The position numbers were made by a program, and so were the translations under genes. Positions 10,949 to 20,865 of a stretch of 64,000 nt of DNA are shown here, one piece after another; the stretch's first letter is position 1, and each line of letters starts with the position of its first letter. The notes beneath the pieces were generated by a model, which was not told where the DNA came from, ran no database searches, and saw only the letters and a program-made list of their open reading frames with translations. The stretch is taken from NCBI GenBank assembly GCA_910890315.1, contig CAJVGD010000021.1, positions 124,001 through 188,000 on the forward strand, given 5' to 3'. This DNA comes from Serendipita indica DSM 11827. Taxonomy: Eukaryota > Basidiomycota > Agaricomycetes > Sebacinales > Serendipitaceae.

Positions 10949-12799
10949 ATGATCTCCAGGTCAAAGCGAATCCTCTCAGCGCTGTCGGAATCAGCCCGGT
11001 CACTACCTTGCTATTTCATTATGTATCTTGCAGCGGATATTGCCCATTCGGTTCTCTTGACCATACTGTACGGCGGAACCATCCTGCTGTGCGCAATCCC
11101 ATGGTGGACCGTAATCAAGATAACCACCGCCCTCTGCCCTGTCGTATTGACTCTGATGTGGTTGTTGAGGCACCTCCGCGACCATCCCTTATCAGACGAC
11201 AGCGCCGCCTACAAATTGTCTGGGTTGTGGTTATTGCGCTATACGACGCCTACAATGAAGGTCCATAGCCTTCTACAGAGGGCTTGTATCGTTCGTTGTC
11301 GTCTTCCGCCCCTCCCACTGGAGATCTGGTACCAGATTCTCGACTTTACATTGGATATACCAGAAGCCCTCGGTTCAACATGCACTAGTGAGGGTATCTG
11401 GGAATATCTTTACTACCATCGCTTTCAACAGCATAGTCTATCGGGCAAGCGGGTCGAAACTTACACCAAACTAAGCACACCATGGTCAGATAGCTATACC
11501 GCTGATCCTAAGCACCCCTACGAGCTACACAGAAAGCAAAGACTAAACTTGCGTTTAGTCTGCTCGACGTGGGATACTATTCTACGACAGTGTCCCACTG
11601 CGTGGTCATTTGGAAGCTCTGCAAAGGACTTCCGGTTCGTCAAACGCCTAGATCTCATATTGGCTCACACCCAAGGGATGCCAAATCACGATCAAAATAT
11701 AATCACTAGTGCAAGGGATCTCAATCCGGCACGCTTGCGCATTCTTGCCATTTACGATTCCTCTTCCTCCTCGCCAACACATGGAGATGCGGCACCCACA
11801 ATCTTTGACTTGATAAAGCAACGACCAGAGATTGTGCGGAACCTATCGTGTTTCTCGTATACGGGCGCGCATATGGGCCATTTCGACTCTCTGTGGCCCC
11901 TCTTCATCAATCTCACCACGCTCATTGTTGAAATGGGAGAAATTATCGAAATGAACGTAGAGCTTCCGCGGTTACAGGTGCTGATGCTCAAATCTACGAG
12001 GATTCGCGTACGAAAATGGCGCTGTCCGTCGTTGCGCCATTTAGTACTGGTTTACCTATACAGTATCATTGCGCCATTAAACCTCGAAATTCCTGCCATC
12101 ATATCGCCGTCCTCTCTCCTCACACTCGTTGTTTACAATCGTCGGCTAATAGTCAACGAGGAATTTTGGCAGTCTTACTCATCCCTCATACACATCGGGT
12201 CCTCAAATCTTGATTATCAATATCCGCCACCCCTACATCATCCTTTATCTCATCTCAGTGTCATTGATCCCGTACTGTCCGAGAGCACAGTGACTGCGCT
12301 CCGCTCACTCACAAGCTCGGGACATCCTATCAAGTCTATTCGCTTCCTTCCCTACTATCACTATCGCTCATTCGATTCTCCTGTCGAGAGATGGAATCAG
12401 CTCCTTCGGCACATACGAGACCTCAGGATCCTTGGTCCATTTGTTCCTTTTGAGCTGATTGAACGGGCGAGTGGCCTGAACGGCTATACCTGGAGACGCT
12501 CCAGGAGTGTCATGTTAGGTCCATGGCCAAGGGAGTCATGGTGGATTGAAATGTGGCTAGAAAGCCGGATAAAACGATGGGAAGGCCTCGCGATAATTAT
12601 TTCGTTTGGAATGTCTGCTACAGCCGTAACTCTTGGTGCAACTGTGGCTTCATTCCATGGAGCGCAACTCTTCACCGTCGATGAGCGCAGGTGGCTGGTC
12701 GTTCTTGACTTTTTACAGTATGAACTAGTTGGTTTGGCAATGCTCCTTCTCTTTCTGGTCGTTCACTCCATCTATATAGGGCTAACTGGCCAGTATTAG
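10949..12799 (+). CDS. Membrane-anchored F-box-like protein, copy 2 (intact)
   Basis: A single-exon frame of 616 codons from a true ATG; the best complete member of the array. Residues about 21-52 and 55-76 are strongly hydrophobic (CYFIMYLAADIAHSVLL, VVLTLMWLL) and look like two membrane passes. An F-box-like motif is split: LPPLPLEIWYQILDFTLDIP at about 119-138, and LRLVCSTWDTILRQCPTAWSF at about 201-221, separated by about 60 residues. A long leucine-rich part follows, with LRILAIYD, LPRLQVLMLKS, KWRCPSLRHLVLVY and PPPLHHPLSHLSVI. Two further hydrophobic stretches lie near 545-570 and 582-612. If the F-box part binds Skp1, this would place a ligase adaptor on a membrane, but that is inference. 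The weak F-box match could also mean a leucine-rich protein of other function. Confidence 0.82.
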   Translation: MISRSKRILSALSESARSLPCYFIMYLAADIAHSVLLTILYGGTILLCAIPWWTVIKITTALCPVVLTLMWLLRHLRDHPLSDDSAAYKLSGLWLLRYTTPTMKVHSLLQRACIVRCRLPPLPLEIWYQILDFTLDIPEALGSTCTSEGIWEYLYYHRFQQHSLSGKRVETYTKLSTPWSDSYTADPKHPYELHRKQRLNLRLVCSTWDTILRQCPTAWSFGSSAKDFRFVKRLDLILAHTQGMPNHDQNIITSARDLNPARLRILAIYDSSSSSPTHGDAAPTIFDLIKQRPEIVRNLSCFSYTGAHMGHFDSLWPLFINLTTLIVEMGEIIEMNVELPRLQVLMLKSTRIRVRKWRCPSLRHLVLVYLYSIIAPLNLEIPAIISPSSLLTLVVYNRRLIVNEEFWQSYSSLIHIGSSNLDYQYPPPLHHPLSHLSVIDPVLSESTVTALRSLTSSGHPIKSIRFLPYYHYRSFDSPVERWNQLLRHIRDLRILGPFVPFELIERASGLNGYTWRRSRSVMLGPWPRESWWIEMWLESRIKRWEGLAIIISFGMSATAVTLGATVASFHGAQLFTVDERRWLVVLDFLQYELVGLAMLLLFLVVHSIYIGLTGQY

Positions 12800-12884
12800 G
12801 CTTTCGCCAGCGCGCTCTTCTTTTTGTTGGGCCGAGGTGTGACTATCCACAATGAAAATATATTAAATTCTTAAGCGAGTCTGG

Positions 12885-13200
12885 ATCATATTTTCTTCCA
12901 AAGCTCCCAACCAAGAATTGGAGCCACATTCTAAAGTAGGCGCTTGACATACCAGGTGCTGGGGACGGTATACACACCTGAGGGCGTCTGGGAACATGTT
13001 TACCACCATCGCTTCCAGCGGTACGCCTACTCAGGCACTCGTGTTCACATGTACACGAGACCCCCATCAAGGATCTATGGAGCCTACGCAGTGGACTCCG
13101 ATCATCTGTAGAAGATCTACATGCGATGGAGGGTCACGTTGAGCCTGGTCCGCTCGGAATGGAATCCAGCTCTCCAGCGATATTCCGAACCAGTACTATA
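12885..13200 (+). pseudogene. Relic fragment of the membrane F-box-like family
   Basis: DNA here resembles the segment just after the family's first F-box half. There are traces of DIPGAG, cacacctgagggcgtctggga, a YHHRFQ-like stretch, and agcctggtccgctcggaatgg, the counterpart of SLVCSEW. Stops interrupt every frame, and the ends with the membrane helices are missing. It lies between copies 2 and 3, so it marks a fifth, dead member of the array. Confidence 0.65.
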
Positions 13201-13355
13201 ACTGAACGGCAATGACTCCTTGTAGTTGATTCACTCCAATACGATGTATCATTTGGGATTCCAGTGCAATTCAATCTCATTCAGCCTCTGGTTGATCCGG
13301 CAGAAGCCCGGCGATTTGTCAACCAGCACACAACCTAGATTCGACCCTACCTAGT

Positions 13356-15184
13356 ATGACCTTCAACGCAAGACGAACCCTCTCAAAGATATCAAAATCA
13401 CTTCAGCTGCTTCGCTTTTATATTATAATATATATTGCAATGGACATCATCATCACAACCTTTTCCTCGCTATTCCTCGGCACGATCCTCCTGCTACGTG
13501 CGATCCCATGGTGGCCGGTAATCAAGATCGCCATCACTCTATCCTTCATTATAATTCCCTTGATGTTGCTTTTGAGGCACCTCCGCAACCATCCGCTCTC
13601 GGAAGGAAGTGCCGCCTACTTGTGGTCTGGTCTATGGATATTATCCTACACGAGACTCACAATGAGGATATATAAGTATCTTCAAAGCAATGGCATCGTT
13701 CGCTATCGTCTTTCTCGACTTCCAACGGAAATCTGGTATCAGATCCTCACCTTTGCGCTCGACATGCCAGAGATTATGGATTCAATATGCACCTCGAGAT
13801 CATCTGGGAGTATATATACTACCATCGCTTTCAACAGTTCATCCGATCAGGGAACCGGATCCGGATGCACACCAAGCCACCAGCCGCGCCTCCATACCAA
13901 TACTCCGAAGAACCGAATCATCCGCTCGAGGTACACATGCGACAAAGGCTCGTATTGAGCCTAGTCTGCTCGGAGTGGAACAGCATTCTGCGGCGCTGTC
14001 CGACAGAGTGGTCCTTCGGCCTTCCAGACGACTCCCACACGGCCAGGCGGCTCGAACTGATATTGGGAGACACCCATACGCAACAAAACGATGGCGTGTT
14101 CTTGATGAATTGGGCGAAGGATCTCGACCCAGCTCGCTTGCATACCCTTGCCATCTGTGATCTCACGTCTCCAACAAGCGAGATAGTACCCTGTCTATTG
14201 GGCCTGGCAGAACAGCGGCCAGATATTGCTGCTAACCTGTTATGCATTTCGTATACAGGCGCACATATTAACCGCTTTGGTTCCGTGTGGGGATTCTTTG
14301 TTAACCTCACAACACTCGTTGTGGAAACGGAACTTGTAGAAATGGACATGGAACTACCAAAATTGAGGGTTCTGATGCTCAAATCGGCGAGGCTTGATCT
14401 GCAGAGGTGGCGTTGCCCGTCTTTGCAGCATTGTGTCTTGATTGATCTTCACAAAATTGATGAACCATTGAACATTGACATGCAATTCATCCCGTTTCCC
14501 TCCTCCCTCCTCTCACTCATCGTCTACAACCGTTCCCTTATAGTGGACGAGGTGTTTTGGCAGTCCTACTCATCCCTCGCGCACATTGGATTCTCAAGTC
14601 TCGATTATCAGTATCCACCGCCACAGGGTCACCCTCTATGCAGCATTAGTATCGTCGACCCAACACTCTCCGAGAGCACCTTGTCTGGCTTCCTTTCATT
14701 CATCAACTCGGGTCACTCAATCAGATCCATCTGGCTCATTCCGCGCTACTCCTCTACTTATTCATCCCATCCTCTGAACGAGAGGTGGAATAAACTTTAT
14801 TGGGAAACTCAGCGTCGTGGAATTGTTGCACACTGGATTCCTGTTGAAGTACTCGAGCAATCATGCGATCTCTCAAACCAGGTTTGGAATTGTTCAAGGA
14901 GTATTCCACGTCGCCCTTGGCCAGGCGAACCACGGTGGATCGATACGTGGGGAAGAAACCTTATGGCTCGCTTGGCAGATAAGAGGGGTCTTACTGGCGC
15001 CGGATTTCCTACAGCTATGTATCTTGGCACTATCATAGGAGCACTACATGGGCTCCAGATTGTTACCATGGACAAGGGTAGGTGGCTTGTCGCTCTTGAC
15101 TTCATAATTTATGAACTGGTCGGGATGACTTTACTCGCACTCTTTATGATTGTTCACCCCATTTACTTGGAGCTCATCACCTAA
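13356..15184 (+). CDS. Membrane-anchored F-box-like protein, copy 3 (one frame break)
   Basis: The ATG at 13356 opens MTFNARRTLSK, with hydrophobic segments IIIYIAMDIIITTFSSLF and IIIPLMLLLRHL, then LSRLPTEIWYQILTFALDMP. Close to 13790 the frame changes. Copy 2 has 24 bases from TGC ACT to TGG GAA where this copy has 23, so one base is missing. From there an open frame runs to 15184 with EIIWEYIYYHRFQQF, LSLVCSEWNSILRRCPTEW, LPKLRVLMLKS, RWRCPSLQH, PPPQGHPL and the two C-terminal hydrophobic helices ending in IYLELIT. No intron fits the shift. Apart from this single base the gene is complete, so a sequencing or assembly slip is a real alternative to a new null allele. Confidence 0.75.
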
Positions 15185-15655
15185 TATGCAATATTTGTCC
15201 CTATAATCTTGTCTACGCTAGTTGAACAATAGATGCTTGTGAAAATAGAGCCATCTCGTGGATTGATTAATGGAATGCTTGAAGGTGAAGCAACCAAATA
15301 TCCTTTGCATCATACGTGACCATACTGATTGAGATATAGAACTGCCGAGCTTGTTTGGGGAGTCGATGCGCGCACCCGATTACTTCATGGGTCATATATG
15401 TCACTTGAACTATTTTGTTTGTACTGATCTCGTCAATACAATAACTCGTCATCCGGCCTCTCACTGGGTGTATGCGCGCCGTAAGGATATCGTTTGAGAA
15501 GTACCGGTTTACTTATCCTAACCTTTATTTCCCATATTTGAGAGGGACCTCCAATACAATCTAGATTAGGCGCGTGCACCGCCAATAATTGAGACTCGTG
15601 GCAACCAGTAATCTCTTGGGCTACGGGACCTGCATCGAAAAACCTAGAGCTGGCG
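15185..15655. other. Intergenic region
   Basis: This lies between copies 3 and 4 of the array. No convincing coding sequence, RNA gene or repeat is visible. Confidence 0.4.
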
Positions 15656-17503
15656 ATGACCACCAGCGTGACGCGTGCTCTCCGAGCGGTTTTTCGGACA
15701 TTCCGAGTCCTACCGTCATACTTTCTACCGTATATTCTGTGCGTTTTGATAGCGCATCTGGCCCTCATTATCCCATGGTCGAGTGTCTTCAAGATTATCA
15801 CCTCCCTATGGGCCGTAGTCACTCCTGTAGCGGCTATCGTCATTTTCCTTGAATTCGTGGTGACTTTCTGCCGCGACCATCCACTCTCAATATCGGAAGA
15901 TAGCATCATGCACAAATGGTCTGGACTATGGCTTTTGCGGCATACAAGGCCCACGTTGCGGATTTATAGACTTTTACAGAGAGCTGGGATCGTACGGTAT
16001 CGACTTCCGGATCTTCCAACAGAGATTTGGGAGCAGATCCTCGCGTTTGGCCTAGATATACCAGAGGCATTGGGTACAACGTGTACCCCAGAGGGTATTC
16101 TGGAATATCTATACTATCATCGCTTCCAAGAGTACATCCGGTCCGGCAAACGGGTTCATACCTATACCAAATCGCCGACGACCCGTTCTGCCTCGATGGA
16201 GGATTACGCAGTCGATCCGGATCATCCATATGAAGCGTACCTACAACGACGCTTGACGCTGAGCCTAGTGTGTTCCGACTGGCATACGTTCGTTCGGCGG
16301 CAACGCCCGGCGTGGTCGTTTGGAACTGTGGAACCCGGTTTGCAGACAGTCGAGCGGCTCGAGTTGGTATTACCACCTGCCGGGGTCACACTATTCGACA
16401 AAGAATCTCCGAATCCCAAACTCCGGGATGACGATCTGAAGGAGTTGCGAATTCTCGCAATAGGTACTTCTTTATTCCTCCCTCGAGACGGAGCCAATCT
16501 ACAACGCGCATTAGCCGACCTGTCCATGTATAGACCGGCGGTTTTGCGCAACATAGAGTGTTTGGCATACACTGGGCTCCATATCAATAATTTTGATGTC
16601 GTTTGCAACCTCTTCGAGAATCTGACGACACTCATCATCGAGGCGAATTGGATATCCAATATGAAGCTGGAGCTACCAAGAGTGCAGGTGCTGATGCTTA
16701 AAGCATTCGAAATGGATGTAGGAAGGTGGAATTGTCCAGCTTTGCAGCACCTAGCGCTGGTGTATACAGATCATCCCGATCCATCACCCGAACCACTACC
16801 TCTGGATATTCACCGCCTCATATCCCCTTCCTTACTCCTCTCTCTCGTTGTTCACCGTCGAATTCTGGTGGTGGATCAAGCGTTTTGGCATGAACACCCT
16901 TCACTCGTGCACATCGGATCCTCTCACCTCGAGTACCATTCTCCGCCGCCACGAAACCACCCGCTTTCCCATCTTAGTATTGTCGATAGAATCCACTCTA
17001 AAACCTCTCCTGCAGGGTTTCGCCATCTTGTCGAATCAGGCCATCCACTCGTCTGCGTCCGATTTTCTCCATACGACGTCTTTAGGCCTCAGAGTCTATC
17101 TCCGGAATGGGATGCGCTCTATTGGTGCACTCAACGCCGTGGGATACTAGGGCCTATCATCCCACCCGAACTGATAGATACTCGCCCGGAAATAGCGTTG
17201 AAAGGTCAACAGTGGAAATGGCGGGCAATGTCCTCGTTGCGCATACCTTCGTCATGGCCCCGAAAGCGTGACAGGTGGCTCAAGAAATTTTGGGAATTTG
17301 TCGACGGGCGGATCATTGGAAAATTTCCTCTTGTCCGTTCTGTCGAAGGCATTATGGCTGCGAGTTACCTGGGTTCTGCTATAGGCGCGACTCATGTTTA
17401 CTGGTTCCTTGAGTTGCAGACCGTTCGAATACACGTAGTGACAGAGTTGTTTGGACTGGCTCTCCTGTTACTGCTTGTGGCATACCAAGAGATTCGATCA
17501 TAG
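15656..17503 (+). CDS. Membrane-anchored F-box-like protein, copy 4 (intact)
   Basis: An uninterrupted frame of 615 codons from ATG 15656. The N-terminal hydrophobic block at about residues 19-72 includes FLPYILCVLIAHLALII and AAIVIFLEFVVTF. The split F-box-like motif is LPDLPTEIWEQILAFGLDIP and LSLVCSDWHTFVRRQRPAWSF. The core keeps the family marks LPRVQVLMLKA, RWNCPALQHLALVY and PPPRNHPLSHLSIVD. The C-terminus is shorter than in copy 2: the LGSAIGATHVYWF and LFGLALLLLLVAYQEI helices are present, but the protein ends in IRS without the Y-[IL]-[EG]-L tail. It is the rightmost member of the head-to-tail array. Its 5' flank lacks the leader shared by copies 1-3, so it probably split off earlier. 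Confidence 0.82.
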   Translation: MTTSVTRALRAVFRTFRVLPSYFLPYILCVLIAHLALIIPWSSVFKIITSLWAVVTPVAAIVIFLEFVVTFCRDHPLSISEDSIMHKWSGLWLLRHTRPTLRIYRLLQRAGIVRYRLPDLPTEIWEQILAFGLDIPEALGTTCTPEGILEYLYYHRFQEYIRSGKRVHTYTKSPTTRSASMEDYAVDPDHPYEAYLQRRLTLSLVCSDWHTFVRRQRPAWSFGTVEPGLQTVERLELVLPPAGVTLFDKESPNPKLRDDDLKELRILAIGTSLFLPRDGANLQRALADLSMYRPAVLRNIECLAYTGLHINNFDVVCNLFENLTTLIIEANWISNMKLELPRVQVLMLKAFEMDVGRWNCPALQHLALVYTDHPDPSPEPLPLDIHRLISPSLLLSLVVHRRILVVDQAFWHEHPSLVHIGSSHLEYHSPPPRNHPLSHLSIVDRIHSKTSPAGFRHLVESGHPLVCVRFSPYDVFRPQSLSPEWDALYWCTQRRGILGPIIPPELIDTRPEIALKGQQWKWRAMSSLRIPSSWPRKRDRWLKKFWEFVDGRIIGKFPLVRSVEGIMAASYLGSAIGATHVYWFLELQTVRIHVVTELFGLALLLLLVAYQEIRS

Positions 17504-17565
17504 CTCAATGCAATAGGCATAGGCTAGGCTTTGATGTATCAGATCATTTCCGTTCATATTGCATG

Positions 17566-18214
17566 TCACTGTGATTCTACTCCCAACATACGGTTGTACT
17601 CCCGCTTTGGCTGGTTCCTCGTAGCCTGCTTGTTCCCATTCAACCCGCTCTTCGTCGACTTGGTACCCTTGTTCGCCCACGCCCACCGAGTATGACGTGA
17701 AAAGCACGTCTTGCCACGAGCAACGCACTCGTCACATACTTGTCCAGGTCCATTCCTCCTGATACATTCCAATCCCATCGAAGAACAATGTTGGCACTGT
17801 CCAGAGTCGATCTTGTGGCTCGTATTCGACCCAGGCGTCCTCTCCTGAGGGGACCTAGGACCACCCTTGCGACTTGCATTCACTGCAGACGCTCGTTTCG
17901 GGGGAGACTTGGAGGTTCCCTTGCGCTTACTCTGCGAGAAATATTCCTATAGTACCACTCAACATCCTATTCCAAATAATTAAACCCGAAACGTACAGAT
18001 TTCGAGGTGGAGCCCTCGCAGCAGAGCCTTGCAACTCGTTCAACGACACGGTGAGATGCATCTTCTCCTCTTCGAGCAGCTGAAGCCGTTTACGCATCTC
18101 GAGAATCGCGAGCTCCCGCCTTGCGCGCGCAATCTCTTGATCCAACGCTGGCTCCGCCTCGCCAGCGCGCATGGCGTGCATCCACGGGTTATTACCACTC
18201 TGTACAGCCTCCAT
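17566..18214 (-). CDS. Coiled-coil protein with C-terminal cysteine cluster
   Basis: Two exons: 18214 to about 17993, and 17946 to 17566, giving about 200 residues. The donor that keeps the frame (GTTTCG) is weak; the stronger neighbouring GTACGT would shift the frame, so the border is uncertain. Residues about 25-65 form a charged heptad-like helix (RARRELAILEMRKRLQLLEEE), likely a coiled coil. The second exon has a basic stretch (KSPPKRAS) and then six cysteines, CQHCSSMGLEC and CDECVARGKTC. The spacing recalls fungal Zn(II)2Cys6 clusters, though the cluster lies at the C-terminal side with the coil before it, the reverse of the usual order. A DNA-binding role is possible but not shown. Confidence 0.55.
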
Positions 18215-18689
18215 GGTCGTCTTACTCGATTATCTCTCAGGCGTAGCCCGCCGTAGTCGAGGATATGGCAGACGTTGGCGTCGAGATTGGGGCACTTGGT
18301 CAGGCTCACAACTTTGGGCGTAACGCCGAGCGGGCGTATTATCGCTTGGTAATCTCACCACCCACACACACAAAAAATATCGAGAAACCCTGTATTCAAG
18401 AGTTGTCCGAGCAAGACGTACGCGCCTTCAAAGGCGCATACTCCCGACCACGAGAACAACGTGTGCGAGTCTCGAGAAACGGCGAGGCGAAACGAGCAGA
18501 CAGGAGAGAGAGAAAAGGACGGACCATGCAACTTGGAGAAGAAAAGTGCACCTACATAGAGCCAGGTAAACGGCTAGAGGAGGGAGAGAGAGAAAAGAGA
18601 AGAGAGACTGAGTCGGATATCTAATCATTACATCGAGCCGAGTTGGAATTTGTAGAAAAAAGCGCAAACGACGTCGTCGAAAGACTTGA
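18215..18689. other. Intergenic region
   Basis: It contains purine-rich runs (gagagagaaaag) around 18500-18610. No gene or RNA is recognised. Confidence 0.4.
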
Positions 18690-19857
18690 TTACACCGCGA
18701 GCGATGGGCGTACGGGGACTTCGTTGATGGGCGTCGTAGCGGCAGACGTGCCGCTTTGGGTGGCCGTCTCGCTAGCGTGGTCGCCAGATACAGACGCAGT
18801 ATCCATCGTCACCTGTAAAAGTCAAAAAACCACCAGTGAGCACGGGTAACGGTGCGGAATGAGGATGTGCGCACCTGGGGCTTGCAACTCGGTGCAGTTC
18901 CGGTGACGCCATGGGCAGGAGCCATGACGGCGGCGGGGATACTGGGAACTTGGGCGGCGTGCAGCGACGGCGTGACGACGTTCGCTGCGGCATTGGCAGC
19001 AAACTCGAAGGCCTGAGGGATGATTTGTAAAAATGAAATGTGCCAAAAAACGGTGGGAAGAGAGAAACGCACCTTGTAAAAGCTATCCGACGTCTCTGCA
19101 CCTTGGACGGCCCATTGGTTGGAGATGATGGTAAATGGGACGCCCTTGATGCCACGGAGGACAGAGTGACGGATGAGACACTGAACCTCGTCGCGGAGCT
19201 TGTCCGACTCGAGGAATGCGTGAGCTTGCTCACAGGTCATGAGGCCAGTCGACTCTGCGGCACGGCTGAGGAAATCGTAGCAGCCAATGTCGGTCTCCTT
19301 TTCGAAATAGGCAGCAAAGAGAGCGTCGACCATTTTAGTTTGGGCGGCTTCCCCACCACAGAGCCAAGCCTTGAGGGCGAGTCGGTGCGCATTTGTCGTT
19401 TGGCGCGTCTTTCCGGCCATGTGGCTTTGTGTTGTAAGAGGTGACGTCGTGGTCGAAAGAAGGGCGTATGAGGATTAGATGTATATGGGGTTAGTAAAAC
19501 GACTTACAAATCAATCCCGACGCGTTTACCGCGTTCCTTGAGGGCGGCACTAATCTGTTTGAGCTTTTCGTCGCCAAACTTTGCGAGATAGCACGCGACG
19601 CGACACATTGGCCTTTCGGTTGGGAGCGTTGGATCGAGCTGGAAGGGACGGTGCTCGACGGTAAAGTGAATGTTTGGATGCGTCTCACGGACGCGTTTGA
19701 GCGCTTGTTGGATTTCCTTGTGCGCAACGTAGCACCAAGGGCAATTGAAATCGGAGACGATAATAATAGGAACAGTCGGGACTTGGTGAGCTGCTAGCCC
19801 ACCCAGAAGAGGGGCGGGGGGCATAGCAGGATGAACGGGCATGACAGAGTTGGACAT
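18690..19857 (-). CDS. DsbA/FrnE-like thioredoxin-fold oxidoreductase
   Basis: Exons 19857-19508, 19424-19073, 19012-18875 and 18812-18690 sum to 320 codons plus a stop, with introns of 60-85 bp. The active-site CPWC appears in DFNCPWCYVAHKEIQ near residue 35. The family signature NAHRLALKAWLCG and the cis-Pro region GVPFTIISNQWAVQGAE follow, matching the FrnE branch of DSBA-like proteins (thiol-disulfide or polyketide-isomerase relatives). The tail after the third exon (TMDTASVSGDHASE) is Ser/Thr/Ala-rich and probably disordered. ATG 19857 was chosen because it directly precedes the domain; a longer upstream frame has no convincing start. A carboxypeptidase gene points the other way about 1 kb upstream. 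Confidence 0.85.
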
Positions 19858-20865
19858 TGTGTGGAATGGGGATTTCCTTCTTTTGCGTCTGGATGGAGTT
19901 TTGCTATCGCGAGAGTGACAAAATCTTAAAGTTTGATGTTCGGAGCGCGCCTCTACTGCTGGTGACCGACGAGTGCGAGGGGAATGTCTGCTCGGAATTG
20001 CGGCGACGATGGAATTTGTACTCCTCGGAGAGCTCGAGGAGAGAAATTGGACAAGATTTGAGACGGCAGTGACGACTCTGAGGGCTTGATTGGTCAGAAG
20101 GATGACCGAGACGCTGGCCAAAGAGCTGAATGGGTGAGCGATGGGCAGCTGGAAAGTAACAAGAGGAATTTACCAGGAATTAATCTAGTACAAGACCGAT
20201 GGAGAGCGCTGCAAGGGATGTGGGCGGGTCGAGGATCTTATAAGTCAGCGACCCGACCAAAAGGCGCGAACTGCTGACCAAAGCACTCACCCACTGGGCC
20301 TTGCCGGCATTTCTGCCAATCAGATCACGCCTGAATCGTATATTTCAATGGTCGAGTAATGTAATATCCCTGCCTACGCGTGACCAATGTGCTCCCATAT
20401 TCGGAAGGATCCAGATCTCTTGGTAAGAAAAACAGTCGAGAGCTGCGGACTCATTCGGCCTCGATTTCAGCCGTCGGATAATCTCGTCTTTCTAATCCCC
20501 CACTTTCAAAGCCAGCAATCTCCGATACCCAGCGCAATCCTCTAATAAAGCTTCCTGAAACCACCTGCTCATTTCCGGATTGGCACCTCGTAACTCCGCA
20601 AACTGCGTTCCGTTGCCAAGGCGCGGATGCAACTCGTCCCCCGCCTCGTCCACGGCTCGACTCTTCGACTCTTCGACGACGTCTATACGCAAAATAGTGT
20701 GAAGATTGATGCTATAGACCCTCCACCGTCGATTTATTCTTGCTTTCCCGTCCATTCCTTTGGTCACCCGCCCATCTACAAACCTCATAGCACCGTATTA
20801 TCCCTCTAACACAGCTCTTTATACTCTCCTTTCCTCTTTGCCCAAGCCGGACGACGCGTTATTGG
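19858..20865. other. Divergent intergenic region, with an unassigned short ORF on the minus strand
   Basis: About 1 kb separates two divergent genes. A minus-strand frame at 20492-20788 with a true ATG encodes 98 residues (ending CAGYRRLLALKVGD). Its composition looks coding-like, but I recognise no family and it lies in the likely promoter of the carboxypeptidase. I leave it unassigned. Confidence 0.35.

Noticed and set aside
15433-15954. A 173-codon minus-strand frame
   Set aside because: It overlaps the start of the intact membrane F-box-like gene in antisense and has no family signal.
20492-20788. A 98-codon minus-strand frame upstream of the carboxypeptidase
   Set aside because: It looks coding-like but matches nothing I know and lies in a likely promoter; too weak for a gene call.
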